Below, piece after piece: positions 54,497-63,511 of a stretch of DNA of 64,000 bases. The first letter of the stretch is position 1. Each line of letters starts with the position of its first letter. Below the pieces are notes generated by a model. That model ran no database searches. It was not told where the DNA came from and saw only the letters and a list, made by a program, of their open reading frames with translations. This DNA comes from Neorhizobium alkalisoli (GTDB lineage Bacteria > Pseudomonadota > Alphaproteobacteria > Rhizobiales > Rhizobiaceae), in assembly GCF_002968635.1 (NCBI RefSeq), contig NZ_PVBN01000007.1, positions 124,001 through 188,000 on the forward strand, in the 5' to 3' direction. The translations under genes and the position numbers were made by a program.

Positions 54497-55312
54497 TTAT
54501 CTATCACTGATTGGGCTCTTGATCCGGTCGATATAGCGGCGCGCGGAGCGCGCCACGATATCCTGCCCGGCTTGCCGCACATTCTGGTGAGAAAAGGCCC
54601 CGTAGATTCGCTCGAAAGGCCATGGCGCCAATCGTTCGGCGACATCCGCTACTTCTTCGGCGCTGAGTGGCAGCATGTTCGGGTAACTCCACATGAATGA
54701 CACGTGGTCGGCCCCAGGGGTCACCTGGACGATGTCTCCGGCGAGCAGCACGCCTTGCTCATCCTCGCCCGTCCAGTGAAGCACTGTGCCGCCGGCGAAG
54801 TGGCCACCGCCATGAACAAGCGTGACCGCGGAGGAGAGGACGAGAGCATCCTCTTCCCAAAAGCGGATGTAATCGGAAGGGCGGCAGATCCATTCCTTGT
54901 CTGCGGCGTGAAGGTAAATCGGAGCGTCGAACGCAGCGGCCCAATCCTGCATCGTCGTATAGTAATGAGGGTGTGAGATGGCGATAGCGCTCAGGCCTCC
55001 GAGCGCGTCGATGATTGCTTTGGTTGCCTCGTCAAGGAGAGCGATGCAATCCCAAAGCACGTTTCCGGCCGGCGTACGCAGAAGTAAAGCGCGCTCGTTG
55101 ATGGCGAAGGCCGGGACAGTCTGGATTGCCATCAGTCCCGGCTCGAGTTGAAGCCAGGTATTGCGGTGAGCCAAAGCAAGTTTTTCCGGTGTGGTCCAGG
55201 CTTGCCCGGAGGCTGGCACATATTGCCGTTCGTCAGCGCAGATCCGGCATGTCTTCAGGTGCTCTCCGTCATCGAAAGAGGTGCCACAGGCGGAGCAAAC
55301 AAAGATCGTCAT
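54497..55312 (-). CDS. Metallo-beta-lactamase-fold protein with N-terminal zinc ribbon
   Basis: About 271 residues. C6-x2-C9 and C22-x2-C25 form a small zinc ribbon. The MBL core then gives SHPHYYTTMQDW where HxHxDH is expected: H114 and H116 are kept, but the Asp-His pair is replaced by Tyr118 and Thr119. Later ligands are in VTLVHGGGH, LLAGDIVQ and GAFSHQN. One metal site is therefore likely lost. Function unknown; it could act as a lyase or lactonase on a cluster intermediate. Its start is taken at an internal ATG (55312) just before the ribbon. Convergent with metF. Confidence 0.82.
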   Translation of the reverse strand: MTIFVCSACGTSFDDGEHLKTCRICADERQYVPASGQAWTTPEKLALAHRNTWLQLEPGLMAIQTVPAFAINERALLLRTPAGNVLWDCIALLDEATKAIIDALGGLSAIAISHPHYYTTMQDWAAAFDAPIYLHAADKEWICRPSDYIRFWEEDALVLSSAVTLVHGGGHFAGGTVLHWTGEDEQGVLLAGDIVQVTPGADHVSFMWSYPNMLPLSAEEVADVAERLAPWPFERIYGAFSHQNVRQAGQDIVARSARRYIDRIKSPISDR

Positions 55313-55504
55313 GAGAATCCTCCTCGATGTCCTGACCGAATCCGTTCGCAAACCAGGAGGAAACGATATTCGCGGCGGAAAGGGAAGTCATTGCCGGCGG
55401 AAGATTGCCGGGGCTGGATTTGTTCATATTCTTTCCGTTGGATTCACGGTTTTCAAAGGCTCGTCCCATAAAATGCCGCAAACTAACCTGCGACCGAGGT
55501 CTCT

Positions 55505-56593
55505 ATGACGAGTGTGAAGACGCCACGCATCCATAACCTGGATCTGCTGCGCTTCGTTTCGGCACTGATGGTGCTGCTGTTCCACTATGGATTCCGCATG
55601 CAGATTTCCGGAGAGGGTGGCGGCATCGGTTTTCCGGAGCTTGCGCCGCTGGCCATGTGGTTCGACATCGGCCTCCTGATCTTCTTCGCTATTTCCGGCT
55701 ATGTCATCACAATGTCGGCAGAAGGACGTTCGGCCTACGAATTTGCGGTTGGGCGGGTGGCCAGGCTGTGGCCGACTTTTATGGTCTGCGCGACGATTAC
55801 CGCTATCGTTCTGACTTTCTGGCCCGTGCCGTCCCTCCAGCCCCCGACGCTTGAACAGTGGATGGCGCATGCCGTCATACTGTCGAGAGCGCTTGGCCAA
55901 CCTTTCCTCGATGGTGCCTATTGGACGATTGCCTACGAGATCATCTTCTACGGCTGGGTGTTTCTGCTGATTGCAACAGGCCTTTTCGACCGTGGCTGGC
56001 GTATATTGGTGCTGTCGTGGCTTGCCGTTTCCGCCTGCAATGAAATCGCCATCGGAAGTGGAGTTCTGCAGAAACTACTGATCACGGAATATTCCGGTTA
56101 CTTCGCGTTCGGGCTGGTGCTCTACAAGACCCAACAGCACCGCTCGGCTGCAAATTTCTGCGTGCTTGGCGCGGCGGCCATCTGGGCCATGGTCACACCT
56201 TTCCTTACCGAACCGGACTTTATTGAAACCTATGGCCTGAGCCGGCATGTCGGCGGTCTTGCGCTTATAGGTCCGGCAGCGCTTGCGGCCATGGCCATTG
56301 CCGCCCTTTCACCGTCACTGCGGATTTCTCCGGGTTGGGCAATAGGCCTTGGGGGGCTGACCTACCCCCTTTACCTGCTCCATCAGAATATCGGTTACGC
56401 TGTCTTTGCCCATTTCGGCACCGAAGATAATCGGTGGATTGTCGGCCTCGTATTGGTCGCGGCCTTATTCCTCCTGTCATGGTTGATTGCCAAGGGGCCG
56501 GAGCCGACAGCGCGGCGAACCATCGTCCAATTCGCGCAGCGGCTCGAAGATGGGCTTTCGCGTCTGAAGCAGCGGGCAGTTCAAGCCGATTGA
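55505..56593 (+). CDS. Acyltransferase family 3 membrane protein (OafA/NodX-like)
   Basis: A 362-residue membrane protein with about ten spans. RIHNLDLLRFVSALMVLLFH carries the family's N-terminal Arg and the His within the first span, followed by FDIGLLIFFAISGYVITM. These enzymes O-acetylate or otherwise acylate surface polysaccharides or exported sugars in the inner membrane. GAGG precedes the ATG. It has no obvious partner gene and probably belongs to surface carbohydrate modification. Confidence 0.9.
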   Translation: MTSVKTPRIHNLDLLRFVSALMVLLFHYGFRMQISGEGGGIGFPELAPLAMWFDIGLLIFFAISGYVITMSAEGRSAYEFAVGRVARLWPTFMVCATITAIVLTFWPVPSLQPPTLEQWMAHAVILSRALGQPFLDGAYWTIAYEIIFYGWVFLLIATGLFDRGWRILVLSWLAVSACNEIAIGSGVLQKLLITEYSGYFAFGLVLYKTQQHRSAANFCVLGAAAIWAMVTPFLTEPDFIETYGLSRHVGGLALIGPAALAAMAIAALSPSLRISPGWAIGLGGLTYPLYLLHQNIGYAVFAHFGTEDNRWIVGLVLVAALFLLSWLIAKGPEPTARRTIVQFAQRLEDGLSRLKQRAVQAD

Positions 56594-56642
56594 CGCTAGT
56601 GTTTTACCCGGATAAATTCATCCGAAGCGATGGAGAAAACGG

Positions 56643-57221
56643 GTGAAACTCAGCTGGACGGCCTTTCAAGGCGATAAACGCATCACAGGCGGCTCGCCGG
56701 CCGAGGTTGTCACCGCGTTGAAAGTCCGGCACGTAAGCGGAGTTCTGATCTTTGACGACGCCACTGGACGGCTCGTCGATCTCGACCTGCGGGGGGATGT
56801 CGAGGAATGTCTCGCGCGTCTGCCGAAGGACGACGCGGGTCCCGTTGAGCCGGCGGAACGGCGGCCGGGACGCCCGAAGCTCGGCGTCGTCGCGCGTGAA
56901 GTGACGCTGTTACCGCGGCATTGGGAATGGCTCAATCGGCAACCGGGAGGCGCGTCCGTGGCATTGCGCAAGCTCGTCGAGGCCGCGCGGGCTGCCGGCG
57001 ACGCCGACAGTCAGAAGCGACAGGCTCAGGAGGCTGCCGATCGTTTCATGCAGGCCCTTGCTGGCGATCAGCCGGGTTACGAAGAGGCGGCTCGAGCCCT
57101 CTATGCAGGACAGGCCGACCGGTTTGAAGGCCTGACGGCTGCGTGGCCGAAGGATATCCGTAATCACGCTATACGTCTGGCCAAAGGTGCTTTCGAGACT
57201 TCGGGCACTGAGCGGAAATAG
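56643..57221 (+). CDS. DUF2239 family protein
   Basis: A 192-residue cytosolic protein beginning at a GTG. RRPGRPKLGVVAREVTLLPRHWEWLNRQPGGASVALRKLVEAAR (about residues 72-115) is the signature region of DUF2239, with a basic GRPKLG stretch that could contact nucleic acid or act as an AT-hook-like element. Function unknown. It follows the acyltransferase by 49 bases on the same strand, but a functional link is not evident. Confidence 0.85.
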   Translation: MKLSWTAFQGDKRITGGSPAEVVTALKVRHVSGVLIFDDATGRLVDLDLRGDVEECLARLPKDDAGPVEPAERRPGRPKLGVVAREVTLLPRHWEWLNRQPGGASVALRKLVEAARAAGDADSQKRQAQEAADRFMQALAGDQPGYEEAARALYAGQADRFEGLTAAWPKDIRNHAIRLAKGAFETSGTERK

Positions 57222-57281
57222 CGATTGCGGCAAATGCTTCGGCAGCTGGCCTCAGCCCAAGCGGGTAAGCAGGCACGTTTC

Positions 57282-57308
57282 CGAACATATCCTGTTCGTG
57301 ATTGAACA
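57282..57308. promoter_or_regulatory. Clustered GAACA/TGTTC half-sites before the SDR gene
   Basis: CGAACA-TATCC-TGTTCG (57282-57298) is a perfect 6-5-6 inverted repeat, and a third half-site, GAACA (57304-57308), follows at a distance that makes a second overlapping palindrome. A looser GTTC-N8-GAAC occurs at 58205-58220 before the TRAP gene. Both fit an IclR-type operator for the regulator at 61441, inferred from position. Confidence 0.5.
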
Positions 57309-57376
57309 TGGACCGGCGGCCCGGAGGTGCCTAAGTTCCGTCTCGCTGCCTGGAGGGCGGCTGGGAGGAATAACGC

Positions 57377-58180
57377 ATGGATCGCATGAAGAACAAGGTC
57401 GTCGTCGTGTTCGGCGCGGGGTCGGTCGGCCCGGGCTTCGGGAACGGCAAGGCGGCGGCCGTTGCCTACGCTCGTGAAGGCGGGAGCGTCGTATGTGTCG
57501 ACGTCAACCGGGATGCGGCCGAGAATACGCTTGAGGTGATCAAGTCCGAGGGTGGTGTCGGTCTGGCGCTTGCCGCCGATGTGACGAAATCCGATGACAT
57601 CGCTGCCGTAGTCGAAAAGGCGATGGAGCAGTTTGGTCGCATTGATGTGCTGCACAACAATGTCGGGATCAATCTTCCCGGCGGTGCCGCCGAGGCGACC
57701 GAGGAAAGCTGGCGACGGGTGATCGATGTCAATCTGACTAGCGCGTTCCTGACCTGCAAGGCGGTCCTGCCGATCATGGAGCGGCAGGGAGGCGGTGCGA
57801 TTATCAGCATCTCCTCGCTCGCATCCATCAGGTGGACCGGATACCCGTATGTTTCATATTATGCATCCAAGGCCGGCCTCAATCACTTCACGCGAGCCAT
57901 CGCAATTGAATATGCTGCCAAGGGCATTCGAGCGAACACGATTCTTCCCGGCGTCATGGATACACCCCACATCCAGAAACAGATCAGCGGCTATTACGGT
58001 TCGGCGGACGAGATGAAGGCCAAACGCGACGCTCTTGCACCTATGAAGAAGCAGGGAGACGGCTGGGATATCGCTTGGGCGTCTGTTTTTCTTGCCTCTG
58101 ACGAGGCGAAGTACATTACGGGTGTTGAGCTTCCGGTTGACGGAGGTCTGCATGTTACGGTTTCCGGCAGCATCAGCTGA
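57377..58180 (+). CDS. SDR family oxidoreductase
   Basis: A 267-residue classical short-chain dehydrogenase. VVVFGAGSVGPGFGNGKAAA is the cofactor loop, with an unusual two-residue-longer form, NNVGINLPGG is the adenine-contact segment, and YYASKAGLNHF supplies YxxxK. It probably oxidises a hydroxyl on the substrate imported by the TRAP system. GGGAGGAA precedes the ATG. A candidate operator lies upstream, and a weak hairpin overlaps its stop codon. Confidence 0.9.
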   Translation: MDRMKNKVVVVFGAGSVGPGFGNGKAAAVAYAREGGSVVCVDVNRDAAENTLEVIKSEGGVGLALAADVTKSDDIAAVVEKAMEQFGRIDVLHNNVGINLPGGAAEATEESWRRVIDVNLTSAFLTCKAVLPIMERQGGGAIISISSLASIRWTGYPYVSYYASKAGLNHFTRAIAIEYAAKGIRANTILPGVMDTPHIQKQISGYYGSADEMKAKRDALAPMKKQGDGWDIAWASVFLASDEAKYITGVELPVDGGLHVTVSGSIS

Positions 58181-58193
58181 AGCGTATTCAGCT
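58175..58193 (+). terminator. Hairpin overlapping the SDR stop codon
   Basis: AGCTGAA (58175-58181) pairs with TTCAGCT (58187-58193) around a 5-base loop, followed by a short T-rich run. It overlaps the SDR stop (58178-58180). Modest stability makes it a possible weak terminator separating the SDR from the TRAP genes. Confidence 0.4.
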
Positions 58194-58451
58194 ATGTTTC
58201 TTGTGTTCCATGATATGAACCTAGTGAGAAGATTTCTATCTCGGTTCTGATTTTGTGCTTGCCTACTTGCCAAAGCTCACGCACTCTCCCGCAGGTTCGG
58301 AAAGAACAAGGTCCAGAAAGTGGACTGCCATAAGGCTGGAGGAGCCTGAGGCGGGGAGGAAGCAGCAACGCGCTGAGGAGGCGTTGCGTTTCAGTACGCG
58401 AGATGCGTTCCCTTCGACCTCGGCGTTCGCCTGTTTGGAGGAGGGTGAATT

Positions 58452-60338
58452 TTGACGGCAGCCAACAATGCGATCGGCTCTATGGATGAGGCTTCGTTGC
58501 TTGCCGGCCTCGAAGGAGTAGCGCCGCAGCAACGCGGATCGGTCTGGATGCGACCCGTCGAGTGGGTGGCGGCACTGCTGCTCGTGGCGGTGATCGGGCT
58601 GCTTCTGACGGGAGTCGTTTCCCGTTATGTCTTTTCGTTGCCCATCGTCTGGATCGACGAGGTCGCCTCGATTTCATTCCTGTGGCTTGCAATGCTCGGA
58701 GCCGCGATGGCGGTCGACCGCAATGAGCATCTGAGACTTACCCTGTTTGTGGGCATGCTGCCCGATCGGTTGCAGGGCCTGGCCCATACCCTGACGATGC
58801 TGTTGATGGCGGTGTTCCTGGGGGCGATGCTGCTGCCTGCCTATGAATATGCCGTCGAAGAATCCTTCATTACCTCTGCTGCGCTCAATATCCCAATGAG
58901 CTTTCGAGCCGCGGCCTTGCCCGTCGGTGTTGCCCTGATGCTGATCCTGGCGCTGGCTAAGGGGCTCAGAGGTTCAAGCCTCAGGCGCATTGCCGGCAGT
59001 GTTGTCCTGATCGCGGCAATCACAGGTCTCCTGTGGCTCACCGGACCCAGCCTCAAGCAGATCGGCAACTGGAATATTCCGATTTTCCTGGTCGGTTTCG
59101 TGGGATTGTTTCTGGTGCTCGGCGTGCCGATAGCCTTCTGCTTCGGCCTTGGAACGCTCGCCTTTCTCAACTTTACCACGTCCGTGCCGGTCTTCGTGAT
59201 GATCGGCCGCATCGACGAAGGCATGTCGAGCATCATCCTGCTCTCCGTGCCGATCTTCGTCCTTCTTGGCTGCATCCTGGATGCGACCGGTATGGGCAAG
59301 GCAATCGTTGAATTTTTGGCTTCGCTGCTCGGGCATGTGCGCGCCGGCATGTCCTATGTGTTGCTTGGTTCGCTTTTTCTCGTCTCCGGCATTTCCGGCT
59401 CCAAGGTATCGGACATGGCGACGGTGGCGCCGGCGCTGTTTCCCGAGATGAAACGGCGCGGTCACAAGCCGCCGGAGATGATTGCCTTGCTCGCTACCGG
59501 TGCGGCGATGGCAGAGACCGTGCCACCTTCCATCGTGCTGATCGTGCTGGGATCGGCAGCCGGAGTTTCCATCGCGGGCCTGTTCACATCCGGCTTTGCA
59601 ATCGCCATGGTGCTGCTTCTGGTGCTTGCCGTCCTCGCTCGATGGAAATCGCGGCATGAATCCATGGCTGGCGTGCGCCGGGCGCCCTTGCCGGTGATCA
59701 AGAAAGCCCTTCTGATCGCAGCGCCTGCCCTCGTGCTGCCTTTCCTGATCCGCACCGCTGTCGGCGAGGGCATTGCAACCGCCACCGAGGTTTCGACCAT
59801 CGCGGTGCTTTACGCCATGATCATCGGCGTGGTGCTTTATGGCGGCATCAGCTACGGCCGGCTTTATTCGATGCTGGTTGAGACTGCGGCACTTTCCGGC
59901 GCGATCCTGATGATCCTGGGTGCAGCCTCGGCCATGGCCTGGGCGCTGACGCAGACCGGATTTGCTGCTCAGCTTGTCGAAGCGGTGCAGGATCTGCCGG
60001 GTGGCTGGATGACGTTCATGGGCGTCACCATCCTCATCTTTCTGGTGCTCGGCTGCGTGCTCGAAGGGCTGCCGGCGATCGTGCTGATGGCGCCGATCAT
60101 GTTCCCGGTCGCTCGCTCGCTCGGAATCAACGACATTCACTATTCCATGGTGGTGGTGACGGCGATGAATATCGGTCTCATGACACCTCCGATCGGCATC
60201 GGTTTCTACATCGCATGCAAAATCGGCAATGTTTCGCCGGACGAAGCCATGAAGGCGATCTGGCCCTATATCGGCGCGCTGATGATCGGCCTTCTGGTGA
60301 TCGCAGCAGTACCTTACTTTTCCACGGCCTTTTTATAA
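58452..60338 (+). CDS. TRAP transporter membrane protein, fused small (DctQ) and large (DctM) subunits
   Basis: A 628-residue membrane protein. Residues 1-190 form a four-span DctQ-like unit (VGRPVEW region, SRYVFSLPIVWIDEVASISF), and from about 205 a DctM unit follows (GVPIAFCFGLGTLAFLNFTT, SGISGSKVSDMATVAPALFP, MNIGLMTPPIGIGFYIACKI). It drives sodium- or proton-coupled uptake of an organic acid captured by the periplasmic protein encoded next. The start is a TTG with a strong GGAGGAGGG six bases before it. Fusion of Q and M is common in alphaproteobacteria. Confidence 0.92.
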   Translation: MTAANNAIGSMDEASLLAGLEGVAPQQRGSVWMRPVEWVAALLLVAVIGLLLTGVVSRYVFSLPIVWIDEVASISFLWLAMLGAAMAVDRNEHLRLTLFVGMLPDRLQGLAHTLTMLLMAVFLGAMLLPAYEYAVEESFITSAALNIPMSFRAAALPVGVALMLILALAKGLRGSSLRRIAGSVVLIAAITGLLWLTGPSLKQIGNWNIPIFLVGFVGLFLVLGVPIAFCFGLGTLAFLNFTTSVPVFVMIGRIDEGMSSIILLSVPIFVLLGCILDATGMGKAIVEFLASLLGHVRAGMSYVLLGSLFLVSGISGSKVSDMATVAPALFPEMKRRGHKPPEMIALLATGAAMAETVPPSIVLIVLGSAAGVSIAGLFTSGFAIAMVLLLVLAVLARWKSRHESMAGVRRAPLPVIKKALLIAAPALVLPFLIRTAVGEGIATATEVSTIAVLYAMIIGVVLYGGISYGRLYSMLVETAALSGAILMILGAASAMAWALTQTGFAAQLVEAVQDLPGGWMTFMGVTILIFLVLGCVLEGLPAIVLMAPIMFPVARSLGINDIHYSMVVVTAMNIGLMTPPIGIGFYIACKIGNVSPDEAMKAIWPYIGALMIGLLVIAAVPYFSTAFL

Positions 60339-60383
60339 GAGGCGAAAACACATAACCGGGAACTGAAATCGGAGGAGGATTTC

Positions 60384-61403
60384 ATGAACGTCAATCGCAG
60401 AACGCTTCTTTTGGGCGCGGCCACGACCGGTCTCGCCACCACATTTTCGGTCCGCACACGGCCGGCGAATGCCGCTGAATTCACCTACAAGTTCGCGAAC
60501 AACCAGGCGCTGACGCATCCGATGAACATTCGCGCCAAGGAAGCGGTGGCGAAGATCCAGGAGGAGAGCGGCGGTCGCATGGCGATCAACATCTTTCCCT
60601 CGAGCCAGCTCGGTGCCGATACGGACATGCTGAGCCAGGTGCGGTCCGGTGGCGTCGAAATGTTCAGCCTGTCGCCGATCATTCTTTCGACACTAGTCCC
60701 GAATGCGTCGCTCAACGGCGTAGGGTTCGCGTTCCCCAGCTACGATCAGGTCTGGCCGGCGATGGACGGCGACCTCGGCAAATACGTCCGCGGCGAGATC
60801 GAGAAGAAGGGTCTGTTGACGCTTGAAAAGATCTGGGACAACGGCTTCCGCCAGATCACCTCGTCGAAGGGGCCGATCGAGACTCCGAAGAGCCTCGAAG
60901 GGTTCAAGATCCGCGTACCCGTCAGCCCGCTCTGGACTTCCATGTTTACTGCGTTCGGCTCGGCGCCAGCCTCTATCAATTTCGCCGAGACCTATACTGC
61001 CCTGCAGACCGGCATCGTTGACGGTCAGGAAAATCCGCTTGCCATCCTTGCGACCGCGAAGCTCTACGAGGTGCAGAAATATGTCTCGCTGACGAACCAT
61101 ATGTGGGACGGGTTCTGGATTCTGCTCAACCGCCGCTCCTGGCAGGCATTGCCGGAAGACCTGCAGCAGATCGTCTCCAAGCATTTCAACGCGGCAGCCG
61201 AACAGCAGCGCAAGGACGTCATGGCGCTGAACGCCACTGTCCAGGCCGAGCTGGAGAGCAAGGGCATGAAGTTCAACAAGCCGGACGGCGCTCTCTTCCA
61301 GGAAAAGCTGCGTAGCGCCAACTTCTACAAGGATTGGAAAGCCAAATATGGGGACGAAGCCTGGGCGATCCTGGAAAAGGCCGTCGGCAAGACGCTCGGC
61401 TAG
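60384..61403 (+). CDS. TRAP transporter substrate-binding protein (DctP family)
   Basis: A 339-residue periplasmic protein with a Tat-like signal (VNRRTLLLGAATTGLAT) cleaved near ANAAEF. FKIRVPVSPLWTSMFTAFGS contains the conserved Arg that pairs with the ligand carboxylate, and FAETYTALQTGIVDGQENPL is the DctP hallmark. It binds an organic acid for the fused membrane protein upstream (45 bases). GGAGGAGGA precedes the ATG. Neighbouring thiolase and CoA ligase suggest an acid degraded through CoA esters. Confidence 0.92.
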   Translation: MNVNRRTLLLGAATTGLATTFSVRTRPANAAEFTYKFANNQALTHPMNIRAKEAVAKIQEESGGRMAINIFPSSQLGADTDMLSQVRSGGVEMFSLSPIILSTLVPNASLNGVGFAFPSYDQVWPAMDGDLGKYVRGEIEKKGLLTLEKIWDNGFRQITSSKGPIETPKSLEGFKIRVPVSPLWTSMFTAFGSAPASINFAETYTALQTGIVDGQENPLAILATAKLYEVQKYVSLTNHMWDGFWILLNRRSWQALPEDLQQIVSKHFNAAAEQQRKDVMALNATVQAELESKGMKFNKPDGALFQEKLRSANFYKDWKAKYGDEAWAILEKAVGKTLG

Positions 61404-61440
61404 GCAGGAACAATCGGGCGCCAGATAGAGGCTCAACTTT

Positions 61441-62325
61441 ATGGAGCGGAATGTCGAACCCTTGTCTGTCTTGCCGGAGAGCAGCGCAACTTCGGGAACC
61501 GGCGCGCAAGCGGTGGAACGGGCTTTGCAGCTTCTTTCCATCGTCGGCCGCCGTGCGGAAAAAGGTGTCGCCCTTGGCGATGTCGTTGCTGAAAGCGGAC
61601 TGAACAAACCGACGGCCCGGCGGCTGCTCATGGCGCTGATGCGGTCCCGCCTGGTGGAACAGGACGAGCTGACCCGCCGGTACTATCTCGGAGGGGAGCT
61701 TTACGTGCTGGGCATGCTGGCTTCGCGCCGGCATGGCCTGCTGGAGATGGCCGGCGAAAGCCTGAAGCGGCTTTCCGCCGCTTCAGGCGACACCAGTTTC
61801 GTTTCCATGCGGCGTGACGACTATGCCGTCTGCCTGCATCGCGAGGAAGGAACGTTTCCGGTTCGGACGCATGCCCTTCTTGCAGGCGATCAGAACCCCC
61901 TCGGCGTCGGTGCGGGGTCGCTCGCTATGCTCGCCGTTCTGCCGGATCCGGAGGTGGCGGCGATCATCGGCCGGATAGAAGGGGTCGTTGCGGCCCAGTA
62001 TCCTGGTTATTCGCCGGAGATCATCCGTCAAGATGTCGTCCGGACGCGCGAGCAGGGCTATGCCTTGAACCCAGGACGGGTGATCGCCAATTCCTGGGGA
62101 ATAGGAATGGCGATCCTGCTGCCGGACGGTCGGCTTGCCGGGGCACTATCCATAGCGGCGATCGACAGCCGGATGAATGAGATGCGGCAGAACGAGCTTA
62201 TGGCACTGCTGCGCCAGGAAGTAGAGCGGGTCCAGAACAAGCTGAAGGCGCTTTTCGGCGGCGAAAAAGCGACTGTTCTAAAGCCGCAGTTGGCGGCGCG
62301 CGCACGAGCGCCGGAACGGGTCTGA
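61441..62325 (+). CDS. IclR family transcriptional regulator
   Basis: A 294-residue IclR regulator with helix-turn-helix in ALGDVVAESGLNKPTARRLL and effector domain from about residue 105 (GDTSFVSMRRDDYAVCLHRE, NPLGVGAGSLAMLAVLPDPE). It follows dctP by 37 bases on the same strand and precedes a thiolase, so it is embedded in the operon it probably controls. The GAAC-type repeats near 57.3 and 58.2 kb are its likely targets. Confidence 0.9.
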   Translation: MERNVEPLSVLPESSATSGTGAQAVERALQLLSIVGRRAEKGVALGDVVAESGLNKPTARRLLMALMRSRLVEQDELTRRYYLGGELYVLGMLASRRHGLLEMAGESLKRLSAASGDTSFVSMRRDDYAVCLHREEGTFPVRTHALLAGDQNPLGVGAGSLAMLAVLPDPEVAAIIGRIEGVVAAQYPGYSPEIIRQDVVRTREQGYALNPGRVIANSWGIGMAILLPDGRLAGALSIAAIDSRMNEMRQNELMALLRQEVERVQNKLKALFGGEKATVLKPQLAARARAPERV

Positions 62326-62341
62326 AACAAAGGAGAAGGTC

Positions 62342-63511
62342 ATGGCAGGAGCACAGATTGTCGGTTGGGCTCATTCGAAATTCGGCAAGTCCGAAGCCGG
62401 ATCGACCAGGGAACTGATGGCCGAGGTGATCAATCCGGCGCTCGATCACGCGGGGATCACGGCAAAGGATGTCGACGGCATCTTCGTCGGCGTGTTCAAC
62501 AACGGCTTTTCCAAGCAGGACTTTCAGGGCGCCCTCGTCGCGATGGCCGCCGACGGATTGGACCACGTGCCCGCGGTGCGAATGGAGAATGCCTGCGCGA
62601 CGGGTTCGGCTGCCCTTTACTCGGCGCTCGATTTTGTCGCCTCCGGCCGCGGCAAAATCGCACTCGTCGTCGGAGCCGAAAAAATGACGGCGCTCCCGAC
62701 AAAAGAGACGGGCGACATACTGCTTTCCGCCTCCTATCGCGAAGAGGAAGCGGATGTCGAAGGTGGTTTCGCAGGCCTCTTCGGACGCATCGCCAGCCAC
62801 TATTTTCAGCGTTATGGCGACCGTTCCGAAGAACTGGCAATGATTGCGGCCAAGAACCATGCAAACGGCGTGAAGAACCCTTATGCCCACATGCAGAAGG
62901 ACTTCGGCTTCGATTTCTGCAACACGATATCCGACAAGAACCCTTATGTGGCAGCGCCGCTGCGCCGTACGGATTGCTCGCTCGTATCGGATGGGGCGGC
63001 CGCATTGGTCATCGCGTCACCTGAGGTTGCCGCCGGCATGAAGCGGGCCGTCGCCTTCAAGGCACGCAATCATGTCAATGACATCCTCGCCATGTCGCGG
63101 CGCGATCCGATCGCCTTCGAAGGAGCGCGCAGGGCGTGGCAGAAATCGCTTGGCGAGGCGGGTGTATCGCTCGACGATCTGAGCTTCGTCGAAACGCACG
63201 ACTGCTTCACGATCGCGGAACTCATCGAATACGAAGCCATGGGTCTCGCGGAGCCTGGCAAGGGCTATCGGGTCATTCGTGAAGGCATTACCCGCAAGGA
63301 TGGCCGTTTGCCGGTAAACCCGTCGGGCGGGCTCAAATCCAAGGGGCATCCGATCGGCGCCACCGGCGTCTCCATGCACGTGATGGCGGCAATGCAGCTT
63401 TGTGACGATGCGGGCGAGATGCAGGTTCCGAATGCGACGATTGCCGGGGTCTTCAACATGGGCGGCGCGGCTGTCGCCAACTACGTCTCCATTCTGGAGC
63501 GGACGAAATGA
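62342..63511 (+). CDS. Thiolase family acetyl-CoA acetyltransferase
   Basis: A 389-residue thiolase with all catalytic parts: nucleophilic Cys in RMENACATGSAALYS (about residue 81), the His region in ETHDCFTIAELIEYEAMG and NPSGGLKSKGHPIGATGVSM with the second His. In contrast to the protein at 35953, this one can perform thiolysis or Claisen condensation. It would cleave a 3-ketoacyl-CoA from the acid imported by the TRAP system. GGAGAAGG precedes the ATG, and its stop overlaps the ligase start. Confidence 0.91.
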   Translation: MAGAQIVGWAHSKFGKSEAGSTRELMAEVINPALDHAGITAKDVDGIFVGVFNNGFSKQDFQGALVAMAADGLDHVPAVRMENACATGSAALYSALDFVASGRGKIALVVGAEKMTALPTKETGDILLSASYREEEADVEGGFAGLFGRIASHYFQRYGDRSEELAMIAAKNHANGVKNPYAHMQKDFGFDFCNTISDKNPYVAAPLRRTDCSLVSDGAAALVIASPEVAAGMKRAVAFKARNHVNDILAMSRRDPIAFEGARRAWQKSLGEAGVSLDDLSFVETHDCFTIAELIEYEAMGLAEPGKGYRVIREGITRKDGRLPVNPSGGLKSKGHPIGATGVSMHVMAAMQLCDDAGEMQVPNATIAGVFNMGGAAVANYVSILERTK

